A DNA stretch of 64,000 bases from Cyclobacterium plantarum (GCF_011290685.1 NZ_JAANYN010000001.1:913325-977324); one strand, 5' to 3'; counted from the first letter of the stretch, positions 36,782-45,489 are shown. The notes: a model not told the origin generated them from the sequence alone. Numbers and translations: made by a program.

Positions 36782-36790
36782 TTGCACAAG
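36782..36790 (+). repeat. Truncated inverse core of a tenth attC-like site
   Basis: TTGCACAA followed by G matches 8 of the 9 bases expected as the closing inverse core of unit 9 (TTGCACAAC). The sequence then switches to IS91-type transposase code, so the rest of the site is missing and the array ends here. Confidence 0.55.
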
Positions 36791-36890
36791 GCTGTCTTCC
36801 ACTTTCCTGTTTTGGTGACTCCTCCTCCGGGTACGATGCAGTGCCGGTGGGGATGGAGGCTTAGCTGCTGCCCCCAAAGTGGGTAGATCG
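36785..36890 (-). pseudogene. IS91-family transposase remnant
   Basis: On the minus strand the frame reads WGQQLSLHPHRHCIVPGGG and VTKTGKW, the HUH-nuclease metal motif (HPHxH) of IS91-type transposases. Upstream code degenerates and there is no intact ORF. The stretch 36891-37280 on either strand shows no intact gene; a few transposon-like codons and the RsgA leader are all I see. Confidence 0.75.
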
Positions 36891-37280
36891 TTGCAATACA
36901 GGGCCAGCTTTGGCAAGTGGAGCTAATAATCGTGCATGGTGCTCTCACCTCTGTCGGCCAATTTGATTTTCTTTTTCTGAATTTCTCGTAAAGTTCCCTG
37001 AATCCTGCTACATTGGTACAGGTTCTCTCGATAAGGTTTGCTTTTTTTAAGATTCTAAGAGGTATTTGATCGAAAATATTAATTAAACCATATCGGGCAG
37101 TTTTGAAAAACTACCGTAGGTTTAGTGCAGCAATGGTTCTAAAACATAGGGCGGACAGTGGTTTCTGCAAATTTCAGTTTATTAGAAAGCTTCATCACCG
37201 GCTGCCTGTTAAGTATTCCGAAACACCTCAGGTCTCCTGCCTGAAACACTTGGACTTTATAGAAAAAGATTCCCTGTAAA

Positions 37281-38384
37281 ATGAAAAATAACTTGACATT
37301 AGAAGAATTAGGATATAATGACACTTTCGAAAAACTAAGAAAGGAAAATAATCTTGAGGATTTTGAAATTGGCCGGATAATAGCCGAACACAAGGAAAGA
37401 TATATTGTAAAGAATGAAAAGGGAGAATTTGAAGCTGAGATTACAGGAAATCTTAGGTTCACCGCCAAAAGTCGTGAAGACTTTCCTGTTGTTGGAGATT
37501 GGGTTACCCTATTAAATTGTAATGCTGATTTTGTAATCATTCATAGCGTTTTTCCCCGAATATCAATGCTTTCAAGACAAGCAGTTGGGAAGTTTGGCGA
37601 AACTCAGATAATTGCAGCGAATATTGATTTTGCACTTTTGGTTCAAGCAGTCGATAGGGATTTTAACATCAACCGCCTTGAACGGTATTTGACGATTTGT
37701 TATTCATCAAAAGTAAGTCCAATTATCGTTCTCACTAAAACCGACTTGATTGAACCTCAAAACCTCAATGAAATAGTTGAAAATATCAAACGAAGGATAA
37801 TGAATATCCCAATTTTTGCTATCAGCAATGAAACAAAAGATGGTTATGACTCCATCAAAGGAGTAATAGAAAAAGGAAAGACCTATTGCTTACTGGGCTC
37901 TTCGGGTGTGGGTAAATCAACATTGATAAACAACCTGTCTGGCAAGAACATCATGAAAACAAAGTCAATAAGTAAAAGCACCAATAAAGGCAGGCATATA
38001 ACCAGTCACCGGGAGTTATCTGTTATTGATAGCGGAGGAATACTTATTGATAATCCAGGCATGAGAGAAATTGGAATAATTGATTCCGCAGATGGTTTAG
38101 AAAATACATTTGATAAAATTTTCAGTTTTTCAAAGAAGTGTAAATTCACGGATTGCACCCACAGGAATGAAATTGGTTGTGCTGTAATTGAGGCAGTTGA
38201 ACAGGGCGAGATTGATAGAAAATCCTATGAGAACTTTTTGAAAATTGAAAGAGAGAAAGACCATTTTGACCTTACTGTTGCAGAAAGGAGGAAAAAGGAG
38301 AAATCATTCGGTAAAATGGTAAAGAACTTTAAAAATGACATGCAAAAATTAAGTACGAAGCACAACAATTTAAATAAAAAATAG
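37281..38384 (+). CDS. rsgA: RsgA/YjeQ-like ribosome-associated GTPase
   Basis: The protein is 367 aa. An N-terminal OB-fold (about 30-100) precedes a circularly permuted GTPase order G4-G1-G3: VLTKTDLIEPQN (G4), GSSGVGKSTLINNLSG (G1) and DNPGMREIG (G3). The C-terminal zinc knuckle is CKFTDCTHRNEIGCAV. RsgA assists late maturation of the 30S subunit. This looks like the second, accessory type of RsgA found in many Bacteroidota, so a housekeeping copy may exist elsewhere. It lies between the IS91 scar and a run of broken genes. Confidence 0.88.
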   Translation: MKNNLTLEELGYNDTFEKLRKENNLEDFEIGRIIAEHKERYIVKNEKGEFEAEITGNLRFTAKSREDFPVVGDWVTLLNCNADFVIIHSVFPRISMLSRQAVGKFGETQIIAANIDFALLVQAVDRDFNINRLERYLTICYSSKVSPIIVLTKTDLIEPQNLNEIVENIKRRIMNIPIFAISNETKDGYDSIKGVIEKGKTYCLLGSSGVGKSTLINNLSGKNIMKTKSISKSTNKGRHITSHRELSVIDSGGILIDNPGMREIGIIDSADGLENTFDKIFSFSKKCKFTDCTHRNEIGCAVIEAVEQGEIDRKSYENFLKIEREKDHFDLTVAERRKKEKSFGKMVKNFKNDMQKLSTKHNNLNKK

Positions 38385-38409
38385 ACGATATAGCAGAATA
38401 TACAATGAA

Positions 38410-38649
38410 ATGGAATGCTTTCTGGAAGAAAACCAAGAACATGAACGATTGGTAAGGAAAGTTTCTCAGTTACTTTTTCTTGATTTGGTAGAGCGATTGG
38501 CAGGCATGATGTTTTTGTCAGCAAAAGAGAGATATGACCATTTGCTTACTCGTTACCCAAGCATAACCCAGCAAATTAGTCTTGGACATATTGCCTCTTA
38601 TTTGGGTATAACGCAAGAAACCTTAAGTCGGATTAGGGAGGAAAAGTGA
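38410..38649 (+). pseudogene. Crp/Fnr-family regulator, C-terminal fragment
   Basis: The 79 codons correspond to the dimer helix and the winged-helix DNA-binding domain (HIASYLGITQETLSRIREEK). The cyclic-nucleotide-binding domain expected upstream is missing. The ATG at 38410 may be fortuitous. It could still be translated as an isolated DNA-binding domain, but a truncated gene is the simpler reading. Confidence 0.75.
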
Positions 38650-38653
38650 TTTC

Positions 38654-38697
38654 TTGATCTATGTCAAGAGCATTGCTAAACTTGTTTCTTAGCTTTG
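38654..38697 (+). promoter_or_regulatory. FNR-like operator and promoter
   Basis: TTGATCTATGTCAA (38654-38667) is close to the FNR box TTGAT-N4-ATCAA. TAGCTTTG (38690-38697) is a TAnnTTTG -7 box. The operator centre lies about 40-43 bases before the expected start, the class II activator position. It drives the small gene at 38723. Confidence 0.65.
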
Positions 38698-38722
38698 CAA
38701 TTATGTTGTCGAAAAGTTAGTC

Positions 38723-38929
38723 ATGAATATTTCCGCCAAAAAAATCCTCTTATTCGATGGGCTTGGTGCGCTTATAACCTTTATTATGTTGTGGCAGGTG
38801 CTGGCCCGATTCGAAGAACTTTTTGGAATGCCCAAAACGGCAATTCCCAATGTGGGCTGGATAGCCAAGTTTTTGGACACGGAAGGAAACCTGATTTGTG
38901 CGATGCAATACGATGACAGTGCAGAATGA
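38723..38929 (+). CDS. Small membrane protein, probably truncated
   Basis: The 68-aa product begins with a segment common in short Bacteroidota membrane proteins (KILLFDGLGALITFIMLW) but loses hydrophobic helices after residue 35 and ends in an unrelated polar tail. Compared with relatives I remember of roughly 120 aa, it looks cut by deletion or frameshift. It is preceded by an FNR-like box and a good promoter. Confidence 0.5.
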   Translation: MNISAKKILLFDGLGALITFIMLWQVLARFEELFGMPKTAIPNVGWIAKFLDTEGNLICAMQYDDSAE

Positions 38930-38999
38930 CAAATATCGTAACAATAAGCCAAGACAGGTGCAGGGCAGGTTATGACCTTTAAAATCAAATGATAAACAC

Positions 39000-39452
39000 A
39001 TGAAAACAATTTTCAACAAAAATAATAGAGAGGACCTAATTTATAGAATTAGACGAATCAATCAAGATAACAAAGCTGAATGGGGGAAAATGAACGTTAT
39101 TCAAATGCTAATGCATAATACGTATTGGAATGGGTGGATTCTTGGAAAAGATAAGTATCGCTATAAACAAACATTTTTGGGCAAAATATTTGGAAAGATA
39201 GCATTAAAGAAAATGATAAAAGACGAAAAACCTTTTGACAAGAATATTCCTACGTCCGCCCAATTCAAAGTAAAGGAATTGAAAGGTGATTTGGAGGCTG
39301 AAAAATCAAAATGGATTTCATTGTTAGGTGAATATGAAAACTATAGCAATCCGGATTTTATCCACGACTTCTTTGGTAAAATGACAAAGGAACAGATAGG
39401 CATATTAGTTTACAAGCATACTGACCACCATTTGAGGCAATTTGGAGTATAA
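39000..39452 (+). CDS. DUF1569 family protein (DinB-like fold)
   Basis: The protein is 150 aa. The features fit DUF1569: WGKMNVIQMLMHNTYWNG near the N-terminus (His of the DinB-type metal triad) and HTDHHLRQFGV at the C-terminus (two further His). Such proteins are probably metal-binding thiol-transferase-like helix bundles; no reaction is known to me. Confidence 0.8.
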   Translation: MKTIFNKNNREDLIYRIRRINQDNKAEWGKMNVIQMLMHNTYWNGWILGKDKYRYKQTFLGKIFGKIALKKMIKDEKPFDKNIPTSAQFKVKELKGDLEAEKSKWISLLGEYENYSNPDFIHDFFGKMTKEQIGILVYKHTDHHLRQFGV

Positions 39453-39491
39453 AAACGGGCATTTGCCAACAATTTTCAGAAAAATACAGCC

Positions 39492-39767
39492 ATGATCGAA
39501 ATAATAGATTTGAGTCAGGAAATTTATCAAGGTATGCCAGTGTATAAAGACCTTCCTCAAGTAAAAATGACAATTCATAATGCTCATGAAGAATGGAATG
39601 GGATTAGGAATCCGGCAACCAAAACTCCTGCTGTTCATAAATTGGAATTAGGGGAGCATACAGGAACCCATGTTGATGCCATTAATCACATGGAAATTCA
39701 ACATAAAGGAAAATCAATCGATACGATGCCCTTATCTATGTTTTATACAGAAGGCAAAGTCTTTTGA
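39492..39767 (+). pseudogene. Cyclase/kynurenine-formamidase family, N-terminal fragment
   Basis: The 91 codons start like a normal cyclase-family protein (IEIIDLSQEIYQGMPVY) and contain the metal motif EHTGTHVDAINH, then end abruptly after EGKVF. A full enzyme has about 210 aa, so the C-terminal half is missing. After the stop, another frame reads FITNEEGNLSHTLTMPEK, a scrap of a different gene, so the deletion probably joined two genes. Confidence 0.75.
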
Positions 39768-39845
39768 AACAGGACTAGTACAACTTCATTACCAACGAAG
39801 AAGGTAACCTGAGCCACACGCTTACAATGCCCGAAAAAATTCAAA

Positions 39846-40682
39846 ATGAAAAAACCAGGTAAAATTGATGTCATTCAGTTGATTCAGGAGCTTGACAGTA
39901 TGCTGATCAGTTTATTGGAGGAATTGTCTCCGGCGGACTGGGAGGCACGAACCATCAGCCGGGATTGGAATGTAAAAGACATTTCCGTACACCTTTTGGA
40001 TGGAAACCTGAGGACGCTTTCCATGTTAAGAGATGGTTATTATGGCGAAAAGCCCGAAAAAGTAAATTCCCATTCGGATCTGGTTAGCTTTCTAAATGGG
40101 TTGAATGCGGATTGGGTAAGGGCGGCAAAAAGACTTAGTCCAAGAGTCATCATTGATTTATTACGGCTTTCCGGAAACGAATACTTTAATTTTCTGGCAA
40201 GTCTGGCTCCTGATGATAAGGCCGGATTTCCAGTTGCCTGGGCGGGCGAAAACGAATCGAAAAACTGGTTTCACATAGCCAGGGAGTACACCGAAAAATG
40301 GCACCATCAACAGCAGATCAGACTGGCCATTGGAAGTGAAAAGGAATTGCTTAACGAGAAATGGTATCTTCCCTACCTGGACACTTCGCTTCGGGCACTA
40401 CCCCATCATTACAAGAGTGTAGCGGGTGAGGAAAATGATCTAATCAAATTTAGTTTTAACGGAGAGACAGAAAAGAGTTGGTACCTGTACTATGATGGCA
40501 GTTGGGAATTGCTGGAGTCTGCTACACAGGCGACATCCTGTGAAGTCAGTATACCCGACGAATTGGCCTGGAGAATATTTACAAGGGGTATAAGGCAAGA
40601 TGAAGCCTTAGCGAATTCCGAAATCAAGGGCAAACGAGAATTGGGGCTTAAATTTTTTGATATGCTAGCGGTAATGGCATAA
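39846..40682 (+). CDS. Maleylpyruvate-isomerase/DinB-superfamily protein
   Basis: The protein is 278 aa. The N-terminal helix bundle has a His in WNVKDISVHLLDGNLR (about residues 41-56), and REYTEKWHHQQQIRLAI (about 148-164) carries the other two likely metal ligands. The C-terminal ~90 residues form a small alpha/beta domain (WYLYYDGSWELLES) like the SCP2-type tail of mycothiol-dependent maleylpyruvate isomerases. Bacteroidota lack mycothiol, so the thiol partner is unknown. Confidence 0.72.
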   Translation: MKKPGKIDVIQLIQELDSMLISLLEELSPADWEARTISRDWNVKDISVHLLDGNLRTLSMLRDGYYGEKPEKVNSHSDLVSFLNGLNADWVRAAKRLSPRVIIDLLRLSGNEYFNFLASLAPDDKAGFPVAWAGENESKNWFHIAREYTEKWHHQQQIRLAIGSEKELLNEKWYLPYLDTSLRALPHHYKSVAGEENDLIKFSFNGETEKSWYLYYDGSWELLESATQATSCEVSIPDELAWRIFTRGIRQDEALANSEIKGKRELGLKFFDMLAVMA

Positions 40683-40683
40683 A

Positions 40684-40714
40684 AAAACCCGTATCTGAAT
40701 CAGTTACAGGTTTT
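40684..40714. terminator. Bidirectional terminator hairpin
   Basis: AAAACCCGTA pairs with TACAGGTTTT (9 of 10), A-rich on the left and T-rich on the right. It lies two bases after the DinB-like gene and just downstream of the tRNA gene on the other strand, so it can serve both. Confidence 0.6.
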
Positions 40715-40729
40715 GTGAATATTTAAAAG

Positions 40730-40803
40730 TGGAGGATAACGGATTCGAACCGATGACCTCTACACTGCCAGTGTAGCGCTCTAGCCAACTGAGCTAATCC
40801 CCC
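40730..40803 (-). tRNA. tRNA-Gly (GCC)
   Basis: On the minus strand, a 74-base cloverleaf: acceptor stem GGGGGAT/ATCCTCC with one G.T-type pair, D arm AGCTCAGTTGG, anticodon stem CTACA/TGTAG with loop CTGCCAG (anticodon GCC), and T arm GGTTCGAATCC. Discriminator A; CCA is not encoded. Confidence 0.95.
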
Positions 40804-40845
40804 GATTGGGAGTGCAAATATATGTAGGGAATTCTATTCCCCAAA

Positions 40846-41469
40846 TTATTCCGCAGAATATTTTATTCTGGAAAGAATACTTCGTCCCAGTGTGATTTCG
40901 TCTGTATATTCCAATTCGCTACCCACAGGAATTCCCCTGGCAATGGTACTGACCCTGACCCCCTGGTCTTTTAGCTTTCTGGTAATAAAAAAGGAAGTTG
41001 TATCTCCTTCCATGGTGGCAGGAAGAGCAAGAATAACTTCTTCCACGGCTTGTCCGGAGGGAGGATGGATGATTCTTTTGATCAGGGAATCAATGTTGAT
41101 TTCATCGGGACCTATGCCCTGTATGGGTGAAATTACCCCGCCCAGAACGTGGTAGAGTCCGGTGTATTGATTGGTGTTTTCCAGCGCCAGGACATCCGGC
41201 AGGTCTTCCACCACGCAGATAAGGCTTTTATCTCTTTTGTGGCCCTCGCAGATACTGCAAACCTCTTTGTCCGAGACATTGTGGCAGACGGAGCAGTACT
41301 GAATGTCGTTCCGAAGTTTGATCAGGGCATCGGTTAAGGCGGTAGTTACCGGGGCTTTTTGTTTGAGCAGGTGTAAGGTTAACCTGAGTGCTGTTTTTTT
41401 ACCTATGCCCGGAAGGCGGCTGATCTCAGTAACAGCATTCTCAATAAGTTTGGAGGAGAAATTCACCAA
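40846..41469 (-). CDS. recR: Recombination mediator RecR
   Basis: The protein is 207 aa, standard length. It has an N-terminal helix-hairpin-helix (ISRLPGIGKKTALRLTLHLL), a four-Cys zinc finger (CSVCHNVSDKEVCSIC), a Toprim domain (ICVVEDLPDVLALE) and a C-terminal segment ending ILSRIKYSAE. With RecF/RecO it loads RecA at single-strand gaps. It lies nine bases downstream of clpS on the same strand. Confidence 0.95.
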   Translation of the reverse strand: MVNFSSKLIENAVTEISRLPGIGKKTALRLTLHLLKQKAPVTTALTDALIKLRNDIQYCSVCHNVSDKEVCSICEGHKRDKSLICVVEDLPDVLALENTNQYTGLYHVLGGVISPIQGIGPDEINIDSLIKRIIHPPSGQAVEEVILALPATMEGDTTSFFITRKLKDQGVRVSTIARGIPVGSELEYTDEITLGRSILSRIKYSAE

Positions 41470-41477
41470 AGGGGAAT

Positions 41478-41765
41478 TTATACGATGGTAGCTTGTATGC
41501 CAGCATCAAGGATGGATTCACACATGGGCTTTAATTTGCTGATGCTGCCTTTCTTTACAGAACACTTTCCCTTGTAATGAATGATCATGGTACACTGCTC
41601 AGCCTGTTCCTGGCTATGTTTGCAAACTTTGATCAAAATCTTGGTGACATGATCGAAGGTATTGAAATCATCATTGAATACAACCAGATCATGCTCTTCC
41701 TTATCTACCAGCTCATCAAGTAGTAATTCTTCTTCGGTTTCCACTAAATGTTCTAAAGGTTTCAT
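41478..41765 (-). CDS. clpS: ClpS, N-end rule adaptor of the ClpAP/ClpCP protease
   Basis: The protein is 95 aa. The core NDDFNTFDHVTKILIKVCKH carries the substrate-pocket NDD motif, and AEQCTMIIHYKGK follows. ClpS delivers proteins with destabilising N-terminal residues to the AAA+ protease. A CAAAGTTA stretch (41770-41777; TAACTTTG on the gene strand) puts the -7 box only a few bases before the ATG, so the mRNA is probably leaderless. Confidence 0.92.
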   Translation of the reverse strand: MKPLEHLVETEEELLLDELVDKEEHDLVVFNDDFNTFDHVTKILIKVCKHSQEQAEQCTMIIHYKGKCSVKKGSISKLKPMCESILDAGIQATIV

Positions 41766-41769
41766 TTTG

Positions 41770-41777
41770 CAAAGTTA
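41770..41777 (-). promoter_or_regulatory. -7 promoter element of clpS (leaderless)
   Basis: TAACTTTG on the minus strand fits TAnnTTTG and ends five bases before the clpS start codon, so transcription should begin at or near the ATG. Confidence 0.5.
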
Positions 41778-41818
41778 ATAATTAATCACAACTTTATCGG
41801 CCTTTAGCCTCAGTCAAT

Positions 41819-43264
41819 ATGGATTCAAATTTAGTATTAATTGTTATAACGTCCTATTTTTTGCTGTTGTTCCTTATTTCCTGGCTTACTTCCAGAAAAT
41901 TGACCGCAGATACTTTTTTTACCGGTGATAGGCAGTCTCCCTGGTTTTTAGTGGCATTTGGCATGATAGGGGCTTCCTTGTCCGGTGTTACCTTTATATC
42001 TGTACCCGGAGAGGTGGGAAACAGTAACTTCTATTATTTTCAATTGGTGCTTGGGTATACAGTGGGGTATACGGTGATCGCAAAATTACTCCTGCCCCTA
42101 TACTACCGGCTCAACCTGGTGTCCATTTACTCCTATCTGGAAAGCAGGTTTGGTTTTTGGTCCTACAAGACCGGTGCTTTCTTTTTTATTCTTTCCAGGA
42201 CTCTGGGTTCTTCCATCAGGGTTTTTCTGGTTGCAGGCGTATTGCAACTGATTTTATTTGATCATTGGGGGATACCCTTTTGGGTTTCGGTCTTGATCAC
42301 AGTTACCCTGATCTGGTTGTATACCTTTCGGGGTGGAATAAAAACAGTGGTCTGGACGGATACCCTGCAGACCTTTTTCATGTTACTGGCTGTTGTAGTG
42401 AGTATCATATTGGTGGCAAAAGAACTGGGATTGAGCGGATTGGGAGATTTGATGGTTACGGTTTCAGAGCAACCCTATTCCAGGGTTTTTGACTGGGACT
42501 GGAAATCCGGAACAAATTTTTTCAAGCAGTTTTTCTCCGGGGCATTTATTGTGATCGTAATGACCGGATTGGATCAGGACATGATGCAAAAAAACCTGAC
42601 CTGCAGAAACCTGAAGGATGCCCAGAAGAACATGTTTTGGTTTACCAACATCCTGGTCTTTGTAAACCTTATTTTCCTGGCTCTGGGTGTTTTATTGTAC
42701 ATGTATGCAGCGGAACATCAGATTGCTCTTCCGGAAAGGACAGATGACTTGTATCCGTTATTGGCTACTTCCTATTTTTCAACCTTTGTGGGATTGGTTT
42801 TTGTGCTTGGCATCACAGCGGCAGCCTACAGCAGTGCTGATTCCACCCTTACTGCCCTGACCACTTCTTTTTGTTATGATTTCCTTGAGATCGATAAAAA
42901 GTATACCCAAAAAGAAGCGGTGCGTCTGAGGAAAAAAGTGCATCTGGGGTTCACCTTTATAATGTTTTTGGTAATTCTCGGATTCCGGTGGATCAATGAC
43001 CAGAGCGTGATCAATGCAGTATTTACCATTGCTGGTTATACTTACGGGCCCCTGCTTGGACTCTACTCCTTTGGGCTGTTTACAAAATTCCAGGTTCGGG
43101 ACAAGTGGGTGCCGGTATTGGCAGTATTGGCCCCCTTAATTTCCTTTTTGCTCTCCTTCCAATCGGAAGCCTGGTTTGGGGGCTATCAATTTGGCTTTGA
43201 ATTACTGATCCTAAATGGTTTGTTGATGTTTATCGGGCTGATGATCGTAAGTAGGAAAAGCTAA
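41819..43264 (+). CDS. Sodium:solute symporter (SSS family)
   Basis: The protein is 481 aa with 13 or so membrane segments. The N-terminal SWLTSRKLTADTFFTGDRQSP and the first unwound helix (GMIGASLSGVTFISVPGE) match the family. AAAYSSADSTLTALTTSF in the eighth helix holds the Ser/Thr residues of the Na2 site. The substrate (sugar, nucleoside, proline or sialic acid class) is not clear. It is transcribed alone, divergent from clpS. Confidence 0.9.
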   Translation: MDSNLVLIVITSYFLLLFLISWLTSRKLTADTFFTGDRQSPWFLVAFGMIGASLSGVTFISVPGEVGNSNFYYFQLVLGYTVGYTVIAKLLLPLYYRLNLVSIYSYLESRFGFWSYKTGAFFFILSRTLGSSIRVFLVAGVLQLILFDHWGIPFWVSVLITVTLIWLYTFRGGIKTVVWTDTLQTFFMLLAVVVSIILVAKELGLSGLGDLMVTVSEQPYSRVFDWDWKSGTNFFKQFFSGAFIVIVMTGLDQDMMQKNLTCRNLKDAQKNMFWFTNILVFVNLIFLALGVLLYMYAAEHQIALPERTDDLYPLLATSYFSTFVGLVFVLGITAAAYSSADSTLTALTTSFCYDFLEIDKKYTQKEAVRLRKKVHLGFTFIMFLVILGFRWINDQSVINAVFTIAGYTYGPLLGLYSFGLFTKFQVRDKWVPVLAVLAPLISFLLSFQSEAWFGGYQFGFELLILNGLLMFIGLMIVSRKS

Positions 43265-43274
43265 ACTTTAGCCT

Positions 43275-43964
43275 TTAATAGGCTTTGTCTTTATCGATCA
43301 GCAAAGAGACAATGGTCCAGAAAATGATTTTAAGGTCAAGAAATGGAGACCAGTTGTTGACATAAAAGATGTCCAGTTTACATCTGGAATAAATATCGTA
43401 GAAGTCTCTTGTTTCTCCTCTAAAACCTTTCGCCTGGGCAAGTCCGGTGATACCGGGTTTAACCGTATGCCTGAACATGAAATTGTCGATTTCTGCAGAG
43501 AATTTGTAATTCATAGGGACTGCATGCGGCCGGGGGCCCACAATAGACATGTCTCCCATGATGACGTTAAAAAATTGAGGCAACTCGTCCAAACTGGATT
43601 TTCTCAAAAATTTACCTATCCCGGTAACTCTGGGATCATCTTTGGTTGCCTGTTTGACATCAGCCTGATCGTTGATATACATGGTCCTGAACTTGAAGCA
43701 GTAAAAAGGCACATTGTCCTTACCATGCCTGAGTTGTTGGAAAAATACAGGTCCTTTTGATGTTACTTTTATTATAAAACCAATTATGGGGAAGAGCCAG
43801 GAGAAAACAAAAATAACCAGTCCTACACTGATGGATAGATCTAAAGCTCTTTTTACCACTAACTGAGATTCATCGAAGAAAACCACGGGAAAGGATTTAA
43901 AGAATCTACCCCTGGTATTCATGTTTTTTGAGGCTGGTTTTCTCTCGGTAATTGTAGAGGCCAT
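43275..43964 (-). CDS. Bacterial sugar transferase (polyprenyl-phosphate glycosyl-1-phosphate transferase)
   Basis: The protein is 229 aa. Membrane segment at about 43-68 (ALDLSISVGLVIFVFSWLF), then the catalytic domain with FKFRTMYINDQ, SSLDELPQFFNVIMGDMSIV and GPRPHAVPMNY, and HTVKPGITGLAQAKGFRGE. It starts exopolysaccharide or O-antigen synthesis by moving a sugar-1-phosphate to undecaprenyl phosphate. It lacks the large N-terminal CoA-binding/membrane domain of WbaP-type enzymes, so it is the short form. The 320 bases upstream are very AT-rich; CAAATGTA at 44062-44069 may be its -7 element. Confidence 0.9.
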   Translation of the reverse strand: MASTITERKPASKNMNTRGRFFKSFPVVFFDESQLVVKRALDLSISVGLVIFVFSWLFPIIGFIIKVTSKGPVFFQQLRHGKDNVPFYCFKFRTMYINDQADVKQATKDDPRVTGIGKFLRKSSLDELPQFFNVIMGDMSIVGPRPHAVPMNYKFSAEIDNFMFRHTVKPGITGLAQAKGFRGETRDFYDIYSRCKLDIFYVNNWSPFLDLKIIFWTIVSLLIDKDKAY

Positions 43965-44285
43965 ATTTTTTCAGTTTTAAATAATCAATTTAAGATGTTC
44001 CCTTAACCATTATCGTGCCACAATACCAACAGTGTAATTTTGTATTTTTAAAAATGCATTTCAAATGTAGAATAAAGGTTTTTAATTTCCTAATATTTTT
44101 CTTTTGTTTTTAAATTTGATAATATTTAAAGCGGATTTCTTAATATATTTTTAATATTATGACCTGTATCATAAAAATCTAATAATTTTTAAACTTTTTT
44201 TATCAAAATGAAAAAGTTTACCGTTTAAATAATTTTTTTAAAAAAAATTACCTGTTTGCTGAAAAATATGGCATTACCTGGATCC
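43965..44285. other. AT-rich intergenic region without genes
   Basis: Long A and T runs and no convincing ORF. The only site I can point to is CAAATGTA (44062-44069), a TAnnTTTG -7 box on the minus strand, about 100 bases ahead of the sugar transferase gene. Confidence 0.4.
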
Positions 44286-44618
44286 TTATAAAAGTAGGTT
44301 TTGATTGGGATCCCAAAAAAGTATATCAAAATCCTGAACCTGGTCCTTGATCACCCGAACACCTTCTTTTTCCAATAGCCTTTGCATTTGGTCTTTATCG
44401 GCAAAGTGAGATTTACCTGTCAACAGCCCCAACCTGTTGACTACCCTATGGGCAGGAATGTTCTTGTGTTGGTGGGCTGCATTCATGGCCCAGCCGACCA
44501 TTCTGGCACTGCCTTTACTTCCAAGGTAGTTTGCGATGGCTCCATAAGTACTGACCCTGCCTTTTGGAATCAGCCTGACTACCTGATATACCAGGTCAAA
44601 GAAGTTTGTTTTATTCAT
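44286..44618 (-). CDS. Alkyltransferase-like (MGMT-fold) protein without catalytic Cys
   Basis: The protein is 110 aa from the ATG at 44618, which overlaps the mscS stop; the ORF is open to 44630. It has the DNA-binding half of O6-alkylguanine transferases: VVRLIPKGRVSTYGAIANYL with the recognition helix and ARMVGWAMN with the Arg finger. The active-site PCHR is PAHR here (IPAHRVVN), so it cannot accept an alkyl group. Such ATL proteins bind damaged bases and recruit nucleotide excision repair. Confidence 0.85.
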   Translation of the reverse strand: MNKTNFFDLVYQVVRLIPKGRVSTYGAIANYLGSKGSARMVGWAMNAAHQHKNIPAHRVVNRLGLLTGKSHFADKDQMQRLLEKEGVRVIKDQVQDFDILFWDPNQNLLL

Positions 44619-45489
44619 GCCCCAAATCAATAATGCTTTGATTGATGCTTCTTCTGATTTTCTTTTCCTGTTCTTTAGAATTGGTGTTGAGTTGGACCTG
44701 AAGCTTCATTTTTACGATATCCTTATGTATTTCAAGCGCTTTAAGTGTTATGCGATGTAATTTTACCTCGTGCCCAAAGGGTTTAATGGCATTCTTAAGC
44801 TTTTGCTCTGTCTGGTCCACGTTCAGACCAGCCTGATTTTTAAGTTCAAATTCGAAAGTTAACCGCCTTACACTCTGCCTGCTGTGATTGATTATGTGAG
44901 AGGCAAGGATCAGGCTGTTGGGCACCATGACCAAATCGCTGTCATCATTGGTTAGCACCACATTCAATAAAGTGATATCCTGTATTTTACCCTTATGTTC
45001 TGCCACTTGTATATAGTCCCCAAGGGTAATCTGGTCAGAAAACATGATGATCAGACCATTGATCATGTTGGTAATGTAATCCTTGGACAATAAGGCAATG
45101 GCGGCGGCCACCAAAGTGATGCTACCCAGAAATTCTGAAGGTTTGATCTGAATGAAGATCATGATGGCAAATAGAAAAACAATTACATTCAACATGCTGG
45201 CGATGTAATTGATGCCCAGAACAAAATTGTTGTGCAGGGAGTCGGATTTCTTTTTTCTCAGGTAAAACCGAACCAAGAATAACCGGCCCAATGAAATCAG
45301 CACACTTCCGGCCAGGAGCAGAGACAGTGCATCCATTAAAGGAGTCAACCGGATGAGCAAAGGTTCATTTTTCCAGTCCAGGTATTCTCTGAGGAATACC
45401 AAAACCAGGTAGGTAAGCACCTTTATCACAAAAACAATTCGTTTTCGTCTTTCCGTGGCCTCAATCTTGCTTTTTCCTAATTCCACCAT
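44611..45489 (-). CDS. MscS-family mechanosensitive channel
   Basis: The protein is 292 aa. Three membrane segments lie before residue 130, followed by the pore helix and MscS beta domain: LVAAAIALLSKDYITNMINGL, then QITLGDYIQVAEHKGKIQDI, LLNVVLTNDDSDLVMVPNSL. The C-terminal alpha/beta domain ends near the stop. It opens under membrane tension to release solutes on osmotic downshift. The gene overlaps the downstream ATL gene by eight bases. Confidence 0.88.
   Translation of the reverse strand: MVELGKSKIEATERRKRIVFVIKVLTYLVLVFLREYLDWKNEPLLIRLTPLMDALSLLLAGSVLISLGRLFLVRFYLRKKKSDSLHNNFVLGINYIASMLNVIVFLFAIMIFIQIKPSEFLGSITLVAAAIALLSKDYITNMINGLIIMFSDQITLGDYIQVAEHKGKIQDITLLNVVLTNDDSDLVMVPNSLILASHIINHSRQSVRRLTFEFELKNQAGLNVDQTEQKLKNAIKPFGHEVKLHRITLKALEIHKDIVKMKLQVQLNTNSKEQEKKIRRSINQSIIDLGHE

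Noticed and set aside
40730-40803. tRNA-Gly as the attachment site of a genomic island
   Set aside because: I see no direct repeat of the tRNA 3' end within the accessory half and no integrase next to it, so adjacency alone is not enough.
44286-44618. Active O6-methylguanine-DNA methyltransferase
   Set aside because: The acceptor Cys is replaced by Ala (PAHR) and the N-terminal domain is missing; an alkyltransferase-like protein is the better call.
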